From Sycobia sp. Sy_11 (lineage: Eukaryota; Arthropoda; Insecta; Hymenoptera; Epichrysomallidae), in assembly GCA_018907035.1 (NCBI GenBank), contig JACCIC010000200.1:558001-622000 (forward strand): DNA of 64,000 nt, given 5' to 3'. The notes below the pieces were generated by a model. It ran no database searches, was not told the origin of the DNA, and saw nothing but the letters and a program-made list of their open reading frames with translations. The position numbers were made by a program, and so were the translations under genes. Shown piece by piece: positions 43,220 to 55,739 of this stretch (its first letter is position 1; each line of letters begins with the position of its first letter).

Positions 43220-46200
43220 AAAGTTTTAGAAAAATCCGTTACACGGAGAAAAATTTTATAGGAAATTTTACAATACATTCTAGTGTTCAGCTCGCCAATT
43301 AGACCACAACGACAACCTTAGAAAATTTACTATGTAACCTTTGTAATGTTTTGAACTGCAACAAATTTATTATTCTAAATGGTAATATTAATCTTCACCC
43401 TTTATATAATTTAGAAGTCATATTTGGTAATAATATTCATATACAGACTATAAATATTATTAAATCTTTGAGTAAAATATTCATAAAGAATTACATAAAC
43501 AGAATGTTTATAAATAATAATTAAGAGAATTCTTTTTTCTTAGTGTTAGATTTTAACTACTAGTGCAATTAATTACGATATTTATACACACAGACACACA
43601 TACTTTACATACTTACTGCATTAAAATTTGGCCACTGGCGAGAGCGAGAATAAATTTTGCTAAACAGATAGACAAATAATACAATTCATACTAATATAAT
43701 CATGTCAATTTAAATAAAATACTATATTATTTTACACGTTAATAAATTTGTGAATTACTTATAAATATTATAATGATTTTTAAATATGAATTAAACAAAA
43801 ATAACATCAAAATAATAAATTTTAAAGTATTAAGAAAAAATAAAAATTATATGTACAAATTATATTTAAATTTGTGATACAAAAACCACTTTTATTATCT
43901 ATATAAATAATAACTAAATTTGTCCCAGTACAGCTGCGCACGTAACAATGATATTACTTAAACAGAACTAAATATTCGAACTTTGTGTTTACAAAATCGC
44001 CCAGCCCGTGTCTCGAGCTTCAAAGAAAAGCGCATCAACGCTCGCCGCTTCTGCGCATGTGCAAGTAAATATTTTACAATTCATTGAAGCTTCTACAATA
44101 TGCATCATGAAAACTACAATGTGAATGATAAAAAATTATAAGTACAGATGCAATAACTCAGATGTACATTTTACTATGTTGCATTGTAATTATTCTCACC
44201 ATAGTATTGATATTTTTGAACATAACCTAACAATTCATTTAATTCATGTTAGAAATATTTCTAAAAATCTAATAAACCTTATGATGCGAATATAAAAATG
44301 GACAGTTTTTTGTCATTTATGAGTGCGTTACAAAATCATCCTAGTAATTTTTCCTAGAAAATTTCTGTCCGTGTATATATGCCATTTATACCGAATGTAC
44401 AAAATGATGTGAAAATAAACTTGGCTATTTGTAAATGATCTTACTTTATGACATTACTCTATTAAGCTGCATGTACGTTTAAACTATTTATTTATTAGTA
44501 TTTTTCAGAGTTTCTGATATTTTTGTGTAAAGTATACATGCTATTATTTATCGAAATTTTCCTATAAAATGAACTTCGCCATTTATTTTAATGGTCCATC
44601 GTTTTAAACTGTAAGTACGTTAAAAAATTTATTTTTTATTAAACTATTTCATAATATGTTAAAATAATATTTTGTATAAATAAGATTTTGGTATATGAAA
44701 AGTTTTTTGTTTTGCTATGAAAAGATTTACAAAATAATCAAAATCAAGGAGCGCGGCCGCGCTCTGAAGGCAAGTATAGGTACCACAGCTTTCGGATGAC
44801 CGTCCTATATATTCTTTGATATTGGGTGGCGAGATTTTCAAAAAAGTATTACGTCAATATTAAACCATTATATTATTTCTAATTATGCTTAATAGAAAGC
44901 TATTCCGTTATATTACGATTCAAAAAAATGTTTGTGTAAAAAACTTTTATTATATTAAATTTATTAGGCAGTGAAGTTTTTTACTCCGTTTTCATTATCT
45001 CTCTAGTAATTTAATTTTAACTATCCGGTGAATACGCACTAGATTTGTGTAATTTCCGACATTAGATAAATAAATTATATCTCTTCTGCTATTATCACTG
45101 CTATTATCGTCGTGCAGCAGTGCTACGAAGTTGAGTTTGGAGATTCGTTTAGAGAATTTTATATTCTATAATCAAAATAACAATAAAGATAGAATTTCAT
45201 AGAAGAACATTTCTTATGGGCGCGTACGTCATCAAAAAGTGTAGTTTGCCTTATCCATAAGATGGTGTTACAATTAGAATTCGATAGATAAATGTCGGTT
45301 GTAATTAGGTTTTGCTAGCAGTCAGGCACGTTACTGGGTGTTGCTATTTATTGATATAGCGAAAGCAAGTATAAGTTATCCTTGTAATGGGATGCATAAA
45401 TAATCAGTAATAAAAAAATATATTAATTGAATTTTAATATAAAAAAATTTTAGAAGGGAAACTGATAAATACAAGATTATCAAAATAAATGTTCTAAATT
45501 TATTAATTGAAATTAATGCAAAATAAATTATGAAATTTATTAAAAAATAATAACTGCGCTTAAAATATGTTTATTAAAATATATAACAAAAAAAGAATAT
45601 ATAGTAATTGAATAGAATTTACTCATAGTAGATTTTTAGTTAAATAACATCATTTTTATTTTGTATTCGATAAGTATTCTTTGTAAATATATTTTAGATT
45701 GATTAATTTTTTGTATAAACAAAAATATATTTATATGAATATTAGACAAACACCTAAAGCATCGTCTGTACAAATATTTTGCAAATGTCGGCTTATACAA
45801 TGCAATCTAAAAAATTCATTTATTATAATTAAATATTATCGTGGTTTTTCTCGAGAAACTCAATAAAATAAATATAAAAAACAATAAAAGGTCGAAACGT
45901 TGGTATTTTTTAATACTCTTGAATTTATACATTATTTTAATCATCAGAGCAATACTAAATTTATGAAGAGGTAACGTATATAGGGATCTCTAAAAATATA
46001 AAAGTCCTTCATAGATTAAAATATTTTAAAAATAATAATTACACAATCTATAAAAATAATATAATGAAAACTGAAAAATTTCTTCGTAAACTTATTTTTC
46101 AACATACATTTGAAAAGCGCTTTTGTAATATTAATAAATTAACAAAATAAAAAAGGGGGTTGATTTTCAATATTATTATTATAATTCTTCGCAATTCGAT

Positions 46201-46500
46201 GACAGGGACAGATTGCATGAAAACAACTTTCTTAATTTTTAGAAAATATTTATAAATTGTTTAATTTTTCATCGAAAATACGATGTATTGATATTAAAAT
46301 TAAATGTCTGTACAAATTAGGAAAAAATGTTTAAAAGCATCCCGAAGAAAGTAAGTAGAATTTGGTCTTATTTTGGAATCTTGTGCACAAGCAGGATAGA
46401 ATTTCATTATTCAAAACATATATTAAAAACGATATTTTAAGCGCAATGTATTCTAGATAATTAACTTGCCTATACGAATGCACAATCCCACTCCCTACCT
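43220..46500. other. Long AT-rich region, no gene seen
   Basis: No frame above chance. A 16-bp perfect palindrome, GAGCGCGGCCGCGCTC, stands out at 44749-44764. Part of 44385-44500 belongs to the dispersed family of 24955-25240. Confidence 0.5.
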
Positions 46501-46504
46501 GTCT

Positions 46505-47322
46505 CCGTGATGCTAAGTATATATATAATTCAATTTCCGAACAAATTAGTATGATTATTTGGGAATAACAGGGTGGCTTTCAGGAAAGGTTTATGCAGAT
46601 GCACAATCCATCCACGTAGCTCTCTCCATTATATGTAGCATGGGAAAAAAAGGAATATTAATCGAAGAATAAATATTTTTATTACGACTTACTTTTATTT
46701 TTGTTTAGGCGGTACAGCGTAATCGCCGATGATCTTAACGCTAATCGTATTGTTACTCGCGAGAAGAAGAAATATTACGAATAGAATAAATCTAAAATCT
46801 TAAGTAACATAAATCTAAAGTCGAGAGACCAACGAAAGTAAATAGAAAAATTAAGTCGGACGAAATACCAAAAGTAAAGTCGAGGAAAAAGGTAAAAAAT
46901 TTTCTAAGTTCGGAAAACGTAGAAAATTTTCTAAGTCCGCAAAAATATTAAATATCGCGGAGGTCCGAATGATTAAGAATCAAAATCGGCATCGTTCGTC
47001 TTTAGGGCGCTCGTATATACACTCGATCTTAACTCTATCTGATGACAAATTCCGAGAAATTTAGGCTCAGAGTGGAGGAAAACCTAAGAAGGACAGATTT
47101 ATAAACAAATCCTTTGTTTGTTTAGTAAAATGTATTTTATATAGGAAATAATATTCAGATTTGAATTATTAATTATGAATAATGTCGGGTTTGTTTAAAC
47201 AATATTAATGTATTGATGTTGTTAATATTAATATAATATTATCTGGATCTTAAACTAAAATTACGAAATATTTAACACGATATGTTGAAGCGAGTTTCGG
47301 TATACTCGGTATATGAACTTAT
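46505..47322. repeat. Dispersed repeat, copy 2 (pair with 1181-2036)
   Basis: Same order of blocks as copy 1, including AACAGGGTGGCT.TCAGGAA, TTTAGGCGGTACA.CG, TCGCGAGAAGAAGAAATATT and CGGTATACTCGGTATATGA. The internal (AT)n is much shorter. The match stops at 47322, where a GC-rich sequence begins. Confidence 0.6.
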
Positions 47323-47329
47323 TATTATA

Positions 47330-47835
47330 ACGGCGTTTTCTCGCCATTTCACTTACCTGGCGATGATACTGGTGTATATAGACACTTCGTGTTACCCTAG
47401 AAGCGGGCTAGCGAAATTGAGGGAAAAATTAAAATACAAGTGACTCGATATAAAGAACGAGCTTCACGCTCTTTATTCACTCATTCGCACACTCACACTT
47501 TAACACTGATTTATCACACGTACACGCTCACATCGCATAGCACACTCACACCACACTCATTTTCGCGAGTTCCGCGACACTTCCACATACATGTTATTCC
47601 GACGCGTAGACGGACGACCTACCACTAATTACAACACGAGAGACAGGGACATACGGAAGGGACACGATATTGACGGACAATCGACGGGAACATAATCATG
47701 GCACGAGCACGCCGGCAGCGGGCGCGACGAGCTGAGGTTATAGCGCACTTAATGGCCAGCTACTTGCCGTGGCCGTTCTCTGCGGGGCAACCTCGGACTT
47801 CCTCACGAGCTGGCTGGTAGGGACACTGCTGTCGT

Positions 47836-47867
<32 letters not shown>

Positions 47868-48225
47868 TGCTCTTCCTCTCGCGCTGCTCGACTCCTGTCG
47901 GGTAGGCCGTTGGAGGTGTTGCTGCTGCTGTGGCCGTCGGCTGGGTGGTAATGGTGGAGGAAAGTGGGGTGCTCTCTGGCGTCGGGCCGCTCACGACTGC
48001 GGTCGGGCAGGCGGCCGCGGCTGCGGCGATGTTGGCTGGATGATGGTAACCGGGGAGCCGATAGCTCTCCGAAGAAGGCCTTTCCCCTCCCTCTCTCTCT
48101 CTCTCTCGGTCAAGCGTCGCATCGCACGGCGCTTTGCGCGCGCCCTTTAGGCTCGCCAGCGTACTATTCACTTTTACACGCACACGCGGTTTTCACGCAC
48201 GGAGACCGCCGATCGGGACGGTTAC
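47330..48225. other. GC-rich block, no assignable gene
   Basis: GC and CpG content is far above the surroundings, with (CT)n tracts at about 47841-47866 and 48093-48109. A 126-codon minus-strand frame (47803-48183) is Ala/Thr/Pro-rich with Arg-Glu runs translated from (CT)n; I do not call it a gene. It could be a host CpG-rich promoter or transposon 5' sequence. Confidence 0.35.
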
Positions 48226-48268
48226 AATATATATACACTAGCATCCCCCGTCTTGGCTTCTAAATAGA

Positions 48269-48360
48269 TGACCGTAATTTACCTATCGTCGCTTCTGTAT
48301 AAAAAGATACTTCAATGTAGCGTCCACTTCAAAAAGTTGATATTATGCCGACCATTTTAT

Positions 48361-48414
<54 letters not shown>

Positions 48415-49475
48415 TCGAGTTCAAGCGGTAGAAAAAGATGCCGAAGTGTCTCGAGACGACGTTTTCGGAGAGTATCATGTTCGGACTATAGGAAATATCT
48501 CGGGACGACTGCTATAGAAAGTTTTGTATTGGGGAGGTAGAATACAATGTCCAGGTATCTCTGAACGACTCTTGCTGGAAGTTTTCGAATGATAAAATAC
48601 GAATTCCTTCATGGAAGTCGTACTGACATACCTGGATTGTTTCCCACCAACTATACACGACACTCCCCGTAGACGTCGTTCCAAATCATCTGAAAATCGC
48701 ATTCTTTCATCCGAACAGGAAACTCTCCGAAGAAGTTGTCCAGGCATACCTGAATATCGTACTCTATCAACTAAACACGCTACTCCCCCTAGAAATCGTC
48801 CCGAGAAAGCTAGCATGGCTTCCTAATGACTAAACAGAATACTCCCCGTAGAAGTCGTTTGGAAAGACCTAGATATCGTATTTTACCGTCCCAACACGAA
48901 CCTTTACCTAGAAACTGATTTCCTCATACCTGGATCTCGTTTTCTATTAACTAAACACAATATTCCCCGTAGAAATCGCCAAGAGCCCGCTGGACATTGC
49001 ATTCTATCATCCGAACACACAACTACCTATAGAAATCGTCTTGAGGCAACGGGATATCGTAATCAACCGCCCGTACACGCCAATACAATATTTATCAGTA
49101 GAAAGCGTATTTAAAATGTGTATATATATAATATGTACAATATAATATACATACAATATATATATATATATAAATATTATATTTTCCGTTTCTTCAATTA
49201 AAAACTGTGAATATTTTCGTAGTGATACCAACTGAAATTCAAGCAAAATGTTGGTATGCGCATAGCATATTTTTTAGCAGACGGTGGATATTGCCTTTTT
49301 ATGCAGAAGTGACGATATATTTTATTTATATATACATAGTTTCGAGGTTATTAGTAAAGAACTCTATTTTGCGATCATTTCTTTTGTTCGAACTAAAAAA
49401 AAACATAGTCTCTCGTCATAATTTTGAACTTAATAGAATGTATAAAAATAAAAATATAATTTCTGGTCACAAACT
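48269..49475. repeat. Dispersed repeat with minisatellite (pair with 60836-62012)
   Basis: Begins GACCGTAATTTACCTATCGT and is co-linear with 60836-62012. Between about 48430 and 49090, ~60-bp units repeat a CTCCCCGTAGAAGTCGT... / ACCTGGACATCGT / CTATCATCCGAACACG theme, strongly diverged. Because the period is a multiple of three, open frames show ~20-residue repeats; these are not genes. Confidence 0.8.
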
Positions 49476-49538
49476 ATATTCAGTATGATTTGGCATACAT
49501 AACCATTTTATAAGAGAAGGAGAAAGAAAAACAGAGAA

Positions 49539-49569
<31 letters not shown>
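49539..49569. repeat. (AG)n microsatellite
   Basis: GA dinucleotide run. Confidence 0.95.
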
Positions 49570-49573
<4 letters not shown>

Positions 49574-49979
49574 CCCACGTAAGAAAAAATAAAATTTACA
49601 AAAATCAAAAAATATCCATGGGAGTGAGAATAATGTCAGATGAACCTGAAGAACAAAAAAGGTAATACGAACTAACGTCACACCTTCTTTAGGATACGAA
49701 TCCCAAAGTTGGATATGAACATTCGTTTGAGCTGGCCTGGTATTAGTACTTTAAATAGACTACTTTGAGTTGATGTTCGTGATTCAAGACGCCACGTAGT
49801 GGCCGCTGGTGAAACTGATTGTTAAAAACATTAACTTAATTTATTGATGAAAATAAAATGATTTTCAATAAAAAATATAGCCTATGTCCTTCCCAAGATA
49901 ATATAGAATTTCAGGATTGCTTATGAAAACCGGTTAAATTATTATCTCCGGCGAAGCCGAGACGGGGGATGCTAGTGTA

Positions 49980-50934
49980 TATATATTAATAATCATTAAA
50001 TGTTGCTGGACGCAACATTCTTTATACTTGAAAAAAACTTATAGCCTAAGATATTTATAAAATGATATTTCAGAATTATATTCAATTATTTTTAATATAA
50101 TCAAAAGATAGTATTGAAATCAATTTTTAAAAAGTCAAGTATATATAAATTGAATGAATACCAATTCGTGTAAGTTTCAAAATGAAGGCTGGCTTAACAG
50201 ATTTTGTCAAATGTTAATTTTATTACTTAAGTAACAGAAAAAAGTAAATATATATAAATTCTCTAAGAAGGAAATGACATATCAGAATTGTATTCCATTA
50301 TTTTTAATTTAAAAAAAGCTGCTTATTAAAGGTGTGCCTATTCATCCACTACTTGTAATGTGGAAATGGAGTAATATGAACTTTATATTTAAAAATTACT
50401 TTGACATGAACTTGTGCTCCCAGCTTGGCAAAGTTTTTTGGTCAAGTAGGGAATTGTAGATACTACATTATTTCATTTTTTTATTTTCAAAATACCTACT
50501 CATGTAAAATTACACTGGGGACCTGATCACTCTATGAAATCATTCGACTCTCTTACCTAAGTCATTTGCAAACCGTTTAAAAACAGTGTAAATCACTTAC
50601 AATAAACGTAATCAGTTATGGAAAAAATGATTTAAAACCAATGTAAACTCAGTTGAACACCAGTTTTAAATTTTAATAAATTGTATTTTCCATCAAATCA
50701 CGAGTAATAGAATCTTGTGAGAATACTGAAAATTTATCTGACATAGTAATTGTAATGTTATGAAAGTGTAATTGAGGATCTGAATAATCATGATTTTTCA
50801 AATTTAATATTATTGGCTCTGAAGCAAAGATCATAGTGATCTTAGAAATGAAAGATTACATCAAGCAGAAGATAGTGAAATACAAAAAGAAGAATAATAT
50901 TGTTATTATATATAATAATTTAAGAAAAATAATG
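49980..50934. other. AT-rich, no gene seen
   Basis: One short perfect hairpin (AATGTTGC/GCAACATT, 49999-50019) right after the Helitron-like end; otherwise nothing recognisable. Confidence 0.5.
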
Positions 50935-50936
50935 TA

Positions 50937-52221
50937 TCAGGTATGTGAATAAGTCTTTCCCGTTTTTTTCAAATTTTGAGCCTTTATTGTGAAAAAATAG
51001 TTACAAATGAATTATTGAAAGTATTGGCCATCGCTAGCTATAACTTTTTCCCATCTTTCTGGCAACATACGAATCCCGTTGCGAAAAAATTCGACCGGTT
51101 TGGCCTCTATCCAGTCATCCACCCATTTTTTGGCTTCCTCGTAGGAATGGAAGTGCTGGTCAGCCAGGCCATGCGTCATCGATCTGAAGAGATGGTAATC
51201 AGACGGAGCAACGTCTGGACTATACGGCGGGTGGGGTAGGACTTCCCATTTGAGCGTTTCTAAGTATGTTTTCACCGGCGGTGCAACATGTGGGCGAGCA
51301 TTGTCATGTTGCAAAATAACTTTGTCGTGCCTGTCGGAGTATTGTGGCCGTTTTTCTCGCAGTGCGCGGCTCAAACGCATCAATTGTCGTCGATAGACCT
51401 CGCCTGTGATCCTTTCATTCGGTTTCAGAAGCTCATAGTAAACCACACCTAGCTGGTCCCACCATATACAGAGCATGAGCTTGGCGCCATGAATATTTGG
51501 CTTCGCCGGCGATGATGATGCATGGCCGGGTAGTCCCCATGATTTTCTTCGCTTCGGATTATCGTAACGTATCCACATTTCATCGCCAGTCACGATACGA
51601 TGCAGAAAACCCTTTCTTTTATGTCGCTGAAGCAGCTGTTCGCAAGTGAAAAGACGCCGTTCGATGTCTCTCAGCTTCAGTTCGTACGGCACCCAATTTC
51701 CTTGCTTTTGGATCATTCCCATGGCTTTCAAACGCTTGGAAATGGTTGTTCGGTCAACTCCCAATGCTTCAGCAAGTTCTTCTTGCGTTTGACAGGAATC
51801 TTCATCAAGCAAAGTCGCCAATTCTCGATCTTTAAAGATTTGCGGCCGCCCGGAACGCTCCTTGTCTTTCACGTCGAAATCACCGCTTTTGAAGCGTCGA
51901 AACCATCCGCGAACACTTGAATCATCGACACAACCTTCTCCATAAGCTTCCTGAAGCAATCGATGCGTCTCGGCAGCAGATTTCTTCAAATTGAACCAAT
52001 AAAGTGAAACTTCCCGCAAATGACGTCGACTCGGCTCAAATTTCGACATTTTCACGATATCAAAAATTTATGATGCGAAAAAATTTTAACTAATGTGTTA
52101 GTATGGAATTGTTGACATATGAATAAGCTTTGATTATGACATATGTAACCATTGAATACTCGCACAGTATTGGTGGCGCCATCTCTTACAAAAAACGGGA
52201 AAGACTTATTCACACTCCTAA
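50937..52221 (-). mobile_element. Apparently intact mariner transposon (1285 bp)
   Basis: The ends are TCAGGTATGTGAATAAGTC (left) and, inverted, TTAGGAGTGTGAATAAGTC (right). They share GTGAATAAGTCTTTCCCGTT over about 30 bp. TA target duplications lie at 50935-50936 and 52222-52223. Length and a single transposase gene fit mariner exactly. The outer few bases of the two TIRs differ slightly. Confidence 0.95.
51012..52049 (-). CDS. Mariner transposase, full length (345 aa)
   Basis: The transposase binds the TIRs and cuts and pastes the element at TA sites. ATG at 52047-52049 gives 345 codons, the standard mariner length; an in-frame GTG two codons upstream is less likely. The N-terminal paired-like DNA-binding region contains NLKKSAAETHRLLQEAYGEG and VRGWFRRFKSGDFDVKDKER. 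A second helix-turn-helix has ELAEALGVDRTTISKRLKAM. The linker WVPYEL replaces the usual WVPHEL. Catalytic residues are TGDEMW (first Asp), LQHDNARPH (second) and YSPDVAPSDYHLF (third), with 34 residues between the last two: the mariner DD34D triad. No stop or frameshift. Codons and TIRs are intact, so the copy is young and may be active. No other mariner of this lineage is in the window. Confidence 0.96.
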   Translation of the reverse strand: MSKFEPSRRHLREVSLYWFNLKKSAAETHRLLQEAYGEGCVDDSSVRGWFRRFKSGDFDVKDKERSGRPQIFKDRELATLLDEDSCQTQEELAEALGVDRTTISKRLKAMGMIQKQGNWVPYELKLRDIERRLFTCEQLLQRHKRKGFLHRIVTGDEMWIRYDNPKRRKSWGLPGHASSSPAKPNIHGAKLMLCIWWDQLGVVYYELLKPNERITGEVYRRQLMRLSRALREKRPQYSDRHDKVILQHDNARPHVAPPVKTYLETLKWEVLPHPPYSPDVAPSDYHLFRSMTHGLADQHFHSYEEAKKWVDDWIEAKPVEFFRNGIRMLPERWEKVIASDGQYFQ

Positions 52222-52224
52222 TAT

Positions 52225-53660
52225 ATTTATTTACTGACAATAAATTATTTTATAAATAACTATATATCGAAATATATGTGAAAAATTGATGTATATTTAA
52301 TCTTGATAACAACAAATATTACTTATCAATCAATCGTATATTTATCAATAAAAGTTTGAAATATTCAATCAATTATGCATTGATAGGTAGAACATCTACA
52401 GACATTGGTGTTATACTATTAGCATGGACCTTTAGGTAGTCCTAACACTTTTATGTTACTGAATTATGAGATATTTATCTACTATTTGTTGACTCCAAAT
52501 CCATATTAATCGTGTTGTAGGAGATTTAAGTTTCTTTGATAAAATAAAGCATTGATGTTAATAAAAATATATTCGATTATTCAATGTCTTTTGACAAACA
52601 TTCACAAATATTCAATCTACAATTAATTAATTTTAATTCATTGAATGGACTAGGAATTATAGTTTATTATTCATACTGTTTTGCAAAAGATGCTATTCCT
52701 CAATATGTTTTAACTATTTAAATTACTATAATCTTTTCAAAGACGGACCCGTAGGTGCATGTCAAAATTATTTTTAAATATAATTTTCATAGTACTATAT
52801 TTCTGATGAAAAAGTTCTCGACAGAAGGTTCAATAGACCTATGTTCAGAAATGCGTAGTTTTTTAGCTATTGTTTAATTTATAGACACTAAAAATATAGA
52901 GACGAGTATAAGCAGGTATATGTATAGGCAGGGAGAGTTATAGGCAGATAGGACACTTTGTTAATTGCGTAGAAAGCTCTTATTCTACCTACGCGATTTG
53001 TCTATTATCGGTAAAATGAATGTACACTTTGCGTATAGCAGACATGTCTTGACGAACCCCAAGGAAAAACAAACGCTGTTTACACGAACTTATATAGATA
53101 TTACCTAGGTTAAATGGAATAAAGTTATTTTTCATTAAAATATGTTATAATTTATCATAATTTGTTTATTGATTTGGAAAAAATGATGTTTTATATTCAT
53201 ACTTTGGAATAATTCATATTGTGATTTTAATGAGATTTTCATCATATAAGTAATACTTTCTGTTTTCTTATTACAGATATTAATAATTTGTGCCAGCCAT
53301 TATTAGTTATGATTGGTACTAATAATAGCGCATGAGATATTTACTTAAATCATTGATGTTAATTCATAATATAATTAAAATATGTTTAATTGAAAATTTT
53401 AATATAAATATGTTTATCATGCTATGCCATAATTCATTCTTGTGATTTGTATATTATAATCTCTAAGCAAAACGATAAATAAAGAGTTTGTCAAAAGTTT
53501 TAGAGTAAAAATGAATAAAGAGTCAAAAATGGACTTTTTCTTGAAGAATATGATTCAATTGGCATCAATAATTAAAATTATTAGGTGCTTTCATATATAA
53601 GAGTAATCGAATTTTTGAGGTACATTTTTTTCTCTTTCAGAATTCGAGATAAATTTTAGG
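52225..53660. other. AT-rich, no gene seen
   Basis: No credible frame or terminus. A slightly GC-richer non-repetitive patch at 52900-53100 is not recognised. Confidence 0.5.
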
Positions 53661-53663
53661 GAT

Positions 53664-54251
53664 TGGAACGTTTCCCTTTTACCCTCGGGATAGATTACGC
53701 AGTAGCGCCAGGATCGATGTGAAAGGAAAGAGGATTTTAGACAAGATCGGGAAAAAATCACGTTTTACTCAATTATGCTCAGATATAAAAATATAAGAAA
53801 AATATATTATAATAAAAAAAATATACAAAAAAAATATTACAAATGTAATAAATAAGATAATTTTTTCTCACTTCGAGCCCTCCGATCTGTAACAAACAAG
53901 ACAGAATTTTATGTGAAAACCTTAGACTATACCTTATTAGACAATTTTTCGCACGCTGTTTATTTTATACAATATTTACACCTTAAATTTAAATGCAGTT
54001 AATTTACGAACATGGCGCACTATATATTTATATAAACTTTTACTGGGGCTGGGGGGAATTTGGGGGACGAACGTAGCCTGCTGGTCTATAGCGAGTTAGC
54101 TGATCGTTAAACGGTACTTGCTACTTCGTGGCTCCGGCTCAACACGCCTGGCCCTGGTCAGCACGCCACCAGGTTCTTTTTGCAAGCACTAAAACACGAC
54201 TGAGCTCGTGCACCCAGGATCAGGAATTTGTTCGGGGCTAGGATTGAGACC
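53664..54251 (-). mobile_element. Lone, 5'-truncated gypsy LTR, reversed
   Basis: Reverse complement of 5991-6582, about 90% identical by eye. It includes CGCAGTAGCGCCAGGATCGA, the AATATAAATATATAG-like TATA region and GACTGAGCTCGTGCACCCAG. No primer-binding site or internal sequence follows. It stops before the tandem repeats of the forward LTR, so it is either truncated or lost by decay. Confidence 0.85.
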
Positions 54252-54274
54252 ATTGGCAACGCAGAGTTCTTGGC

Positions 54275-54620
54275 TCAATTATTAAATTGAGATTTTGAAT
54301 TTTGGATGAATGAAAAAAATTATTTATCACTTCTTTATAGATAATTTTCCAACGCAAATCTACTATTTATGACCTAAAGAATCGTTTCCGCCGGTATTTT
54401 TAGCTAAAAAGAAGTTTTTAATATAAAAGTCCGTATGTGACTACAGAAATTGGTCAGAAACACTTATATATACATAGTAATACTAAATACACAGCAAAAC
54501 CGTTCAAACTGTAGCAACAGTTGTAGCAAAAAACAACAGTAAAACATATGTATAGTATAGTAAGATGCTTTAATATATAGTATAGTAAGACGCTTTAATA
54601 TAATAACTATACAATACATA
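54275..54620 (+). repeat. Dispersed repeat family X, copy 3
   Basis: Matches 26640-27000 and 42370-42740 (ACTTCTTTAT.GATAATTTTCCAA, CTACTATTTATGACCTAA, ATAGTATAGTAAGA.GCTTTA) with more divergence and without the central (AT)n. Confidence 0.65.
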
Positions 54621-55365
54621 TACAAATAAATAATATAAAAGGAAAAAGGATCATGTACAACGTAAGTAAATTAAAGCGAATACGCGGTTCTTTTTTTAAT
54701 CCCAAAATTATATTTACAAATTTATTAAATTATATACACATATATATATATATATATATATAGTATTTTTGAATTCGAGTATATATAATTCTGTTCAGTA
54801 CTAAAAGTCAAGAAATCTTTATAATTTTTCAATCACTGATTAAGTGTGACAAATAAACCTATAAAAATATTATACAACTACTATTAGTTTTTATGTTTTT
54901 AACCTATTTTTTTATAATAAATTGTAATAATAATTTAAGCCATAGTGAATTAATGAGTATTTCTATTTATTCCTTTTTTTGTATTCAAACCTTGTAATAG
55001 ATATATATATATAAATAGGTTCTCTGGTGAGGTTAGCCTCTCCTGGTTAGTATGTATATATTTAAGTTCAATATTGGATTTTCTCACTTATAAGCATATA
55101 TCATACTTGCTTTTTTTAATAACAATGAATTATTCGAATAAATAGAAGAAAATGTTTACCTAAAAACATCGATGAATGAAGATAATTAATACATTCTTAT
55201 TTATGGACAAAATTGTGTGAAAATAAACTCAGTACACGTATGGACAAAATGGTGTGAAAATAAACTCGGCTATTTGTAAAGGATCTCGTTACTATGAATA
55301 ATTACGTTTGAAATTAAATTACGTTGCATTGTGTACAATACAAATATATATATATATATATATAT
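54621..55365. other. AT-rich, no gene seen
   Basis: Carries a short copy (54776-54860) of the block also at 9495-9600, and a copy (about 55135-55310) of the dispersed family of 24955-25240. Confidence 0.45.
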
Positions 55366-55384
55366 ACATATTTTTCTTTTGTAT

Positions 55385-55424
<40 letters not shown>

Positions 55425-55443
55425 ATACATAAGAAAAATATGT
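55366..55443. repeat. Near-perfect AT-rich palindrome
   Basis: ACATATTTTTCTTTTGTATT... is mirrored by its reverse complement ending AAGAAAAATATGT, with (AT)n at the centre. Arms are about 30 bp, so it could form a long hairpin or cruciform. Confidence 0.75.
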
Positions 55444-55739
55444 AAATGTAATTATTCTTTATTGCAATATAATATACAGTGTACTTAGTTTCCGACCTTC
55501 GCGTTTAGATGGTGATATAAGTAATACGAAAAGTCAGATGTGTCGAATCTAGTACTCATTTTTTAGTTTTGGCATTTACCAATAAAATTCATTTAACAGA
55601 CACCCTCATTTGTGTAAACATAATTTTTTGATCAGTGAAATATGAATCGTGATAAATCAATTTTTCGACATGTTTTTTCCCTTATTGTAATTTTAAAAAA
55701 AGTGTAGCAGAAACTTATCGATTGCTTCAAGAGTGTTAT

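Larger units (their letters stand above)
48238..49975. mobile_element. Helitron-like element with terminal CTAG ends
   Basis: At the right end, CTCCGGCGAAGCCGAG forms a GC hairpin, followed 10 bp later by CTAG|T (49972-49975), as at Helitron 3' ends. At the left end the same terminus appears inverted and partly decayed (CTAGCATCCCCCGTCTTGGC, 48238 onward). Inside are an (AT)n tract, a minisatellite and sequence shared with 60.4-62.0 kb. No Rep/helicase is seen, so it would be non-autonomous. Inverted ends could mean two abutting copies or a Helentron-type element. Confidence 0.5.

Noticed and set aside
47803..48183. 126-codon low-complexity protein
   Set aside because: Dominated by (CT)n translation and Ala/Thr/Pro runs, with no domain; probably not coding.
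48475..48816. 113-codon repeat-containing protein
   Set aside because: The 20-residue periodicity comes from a ~60-bp minisatellite; the other copy at 61 kb does not keep the frame.
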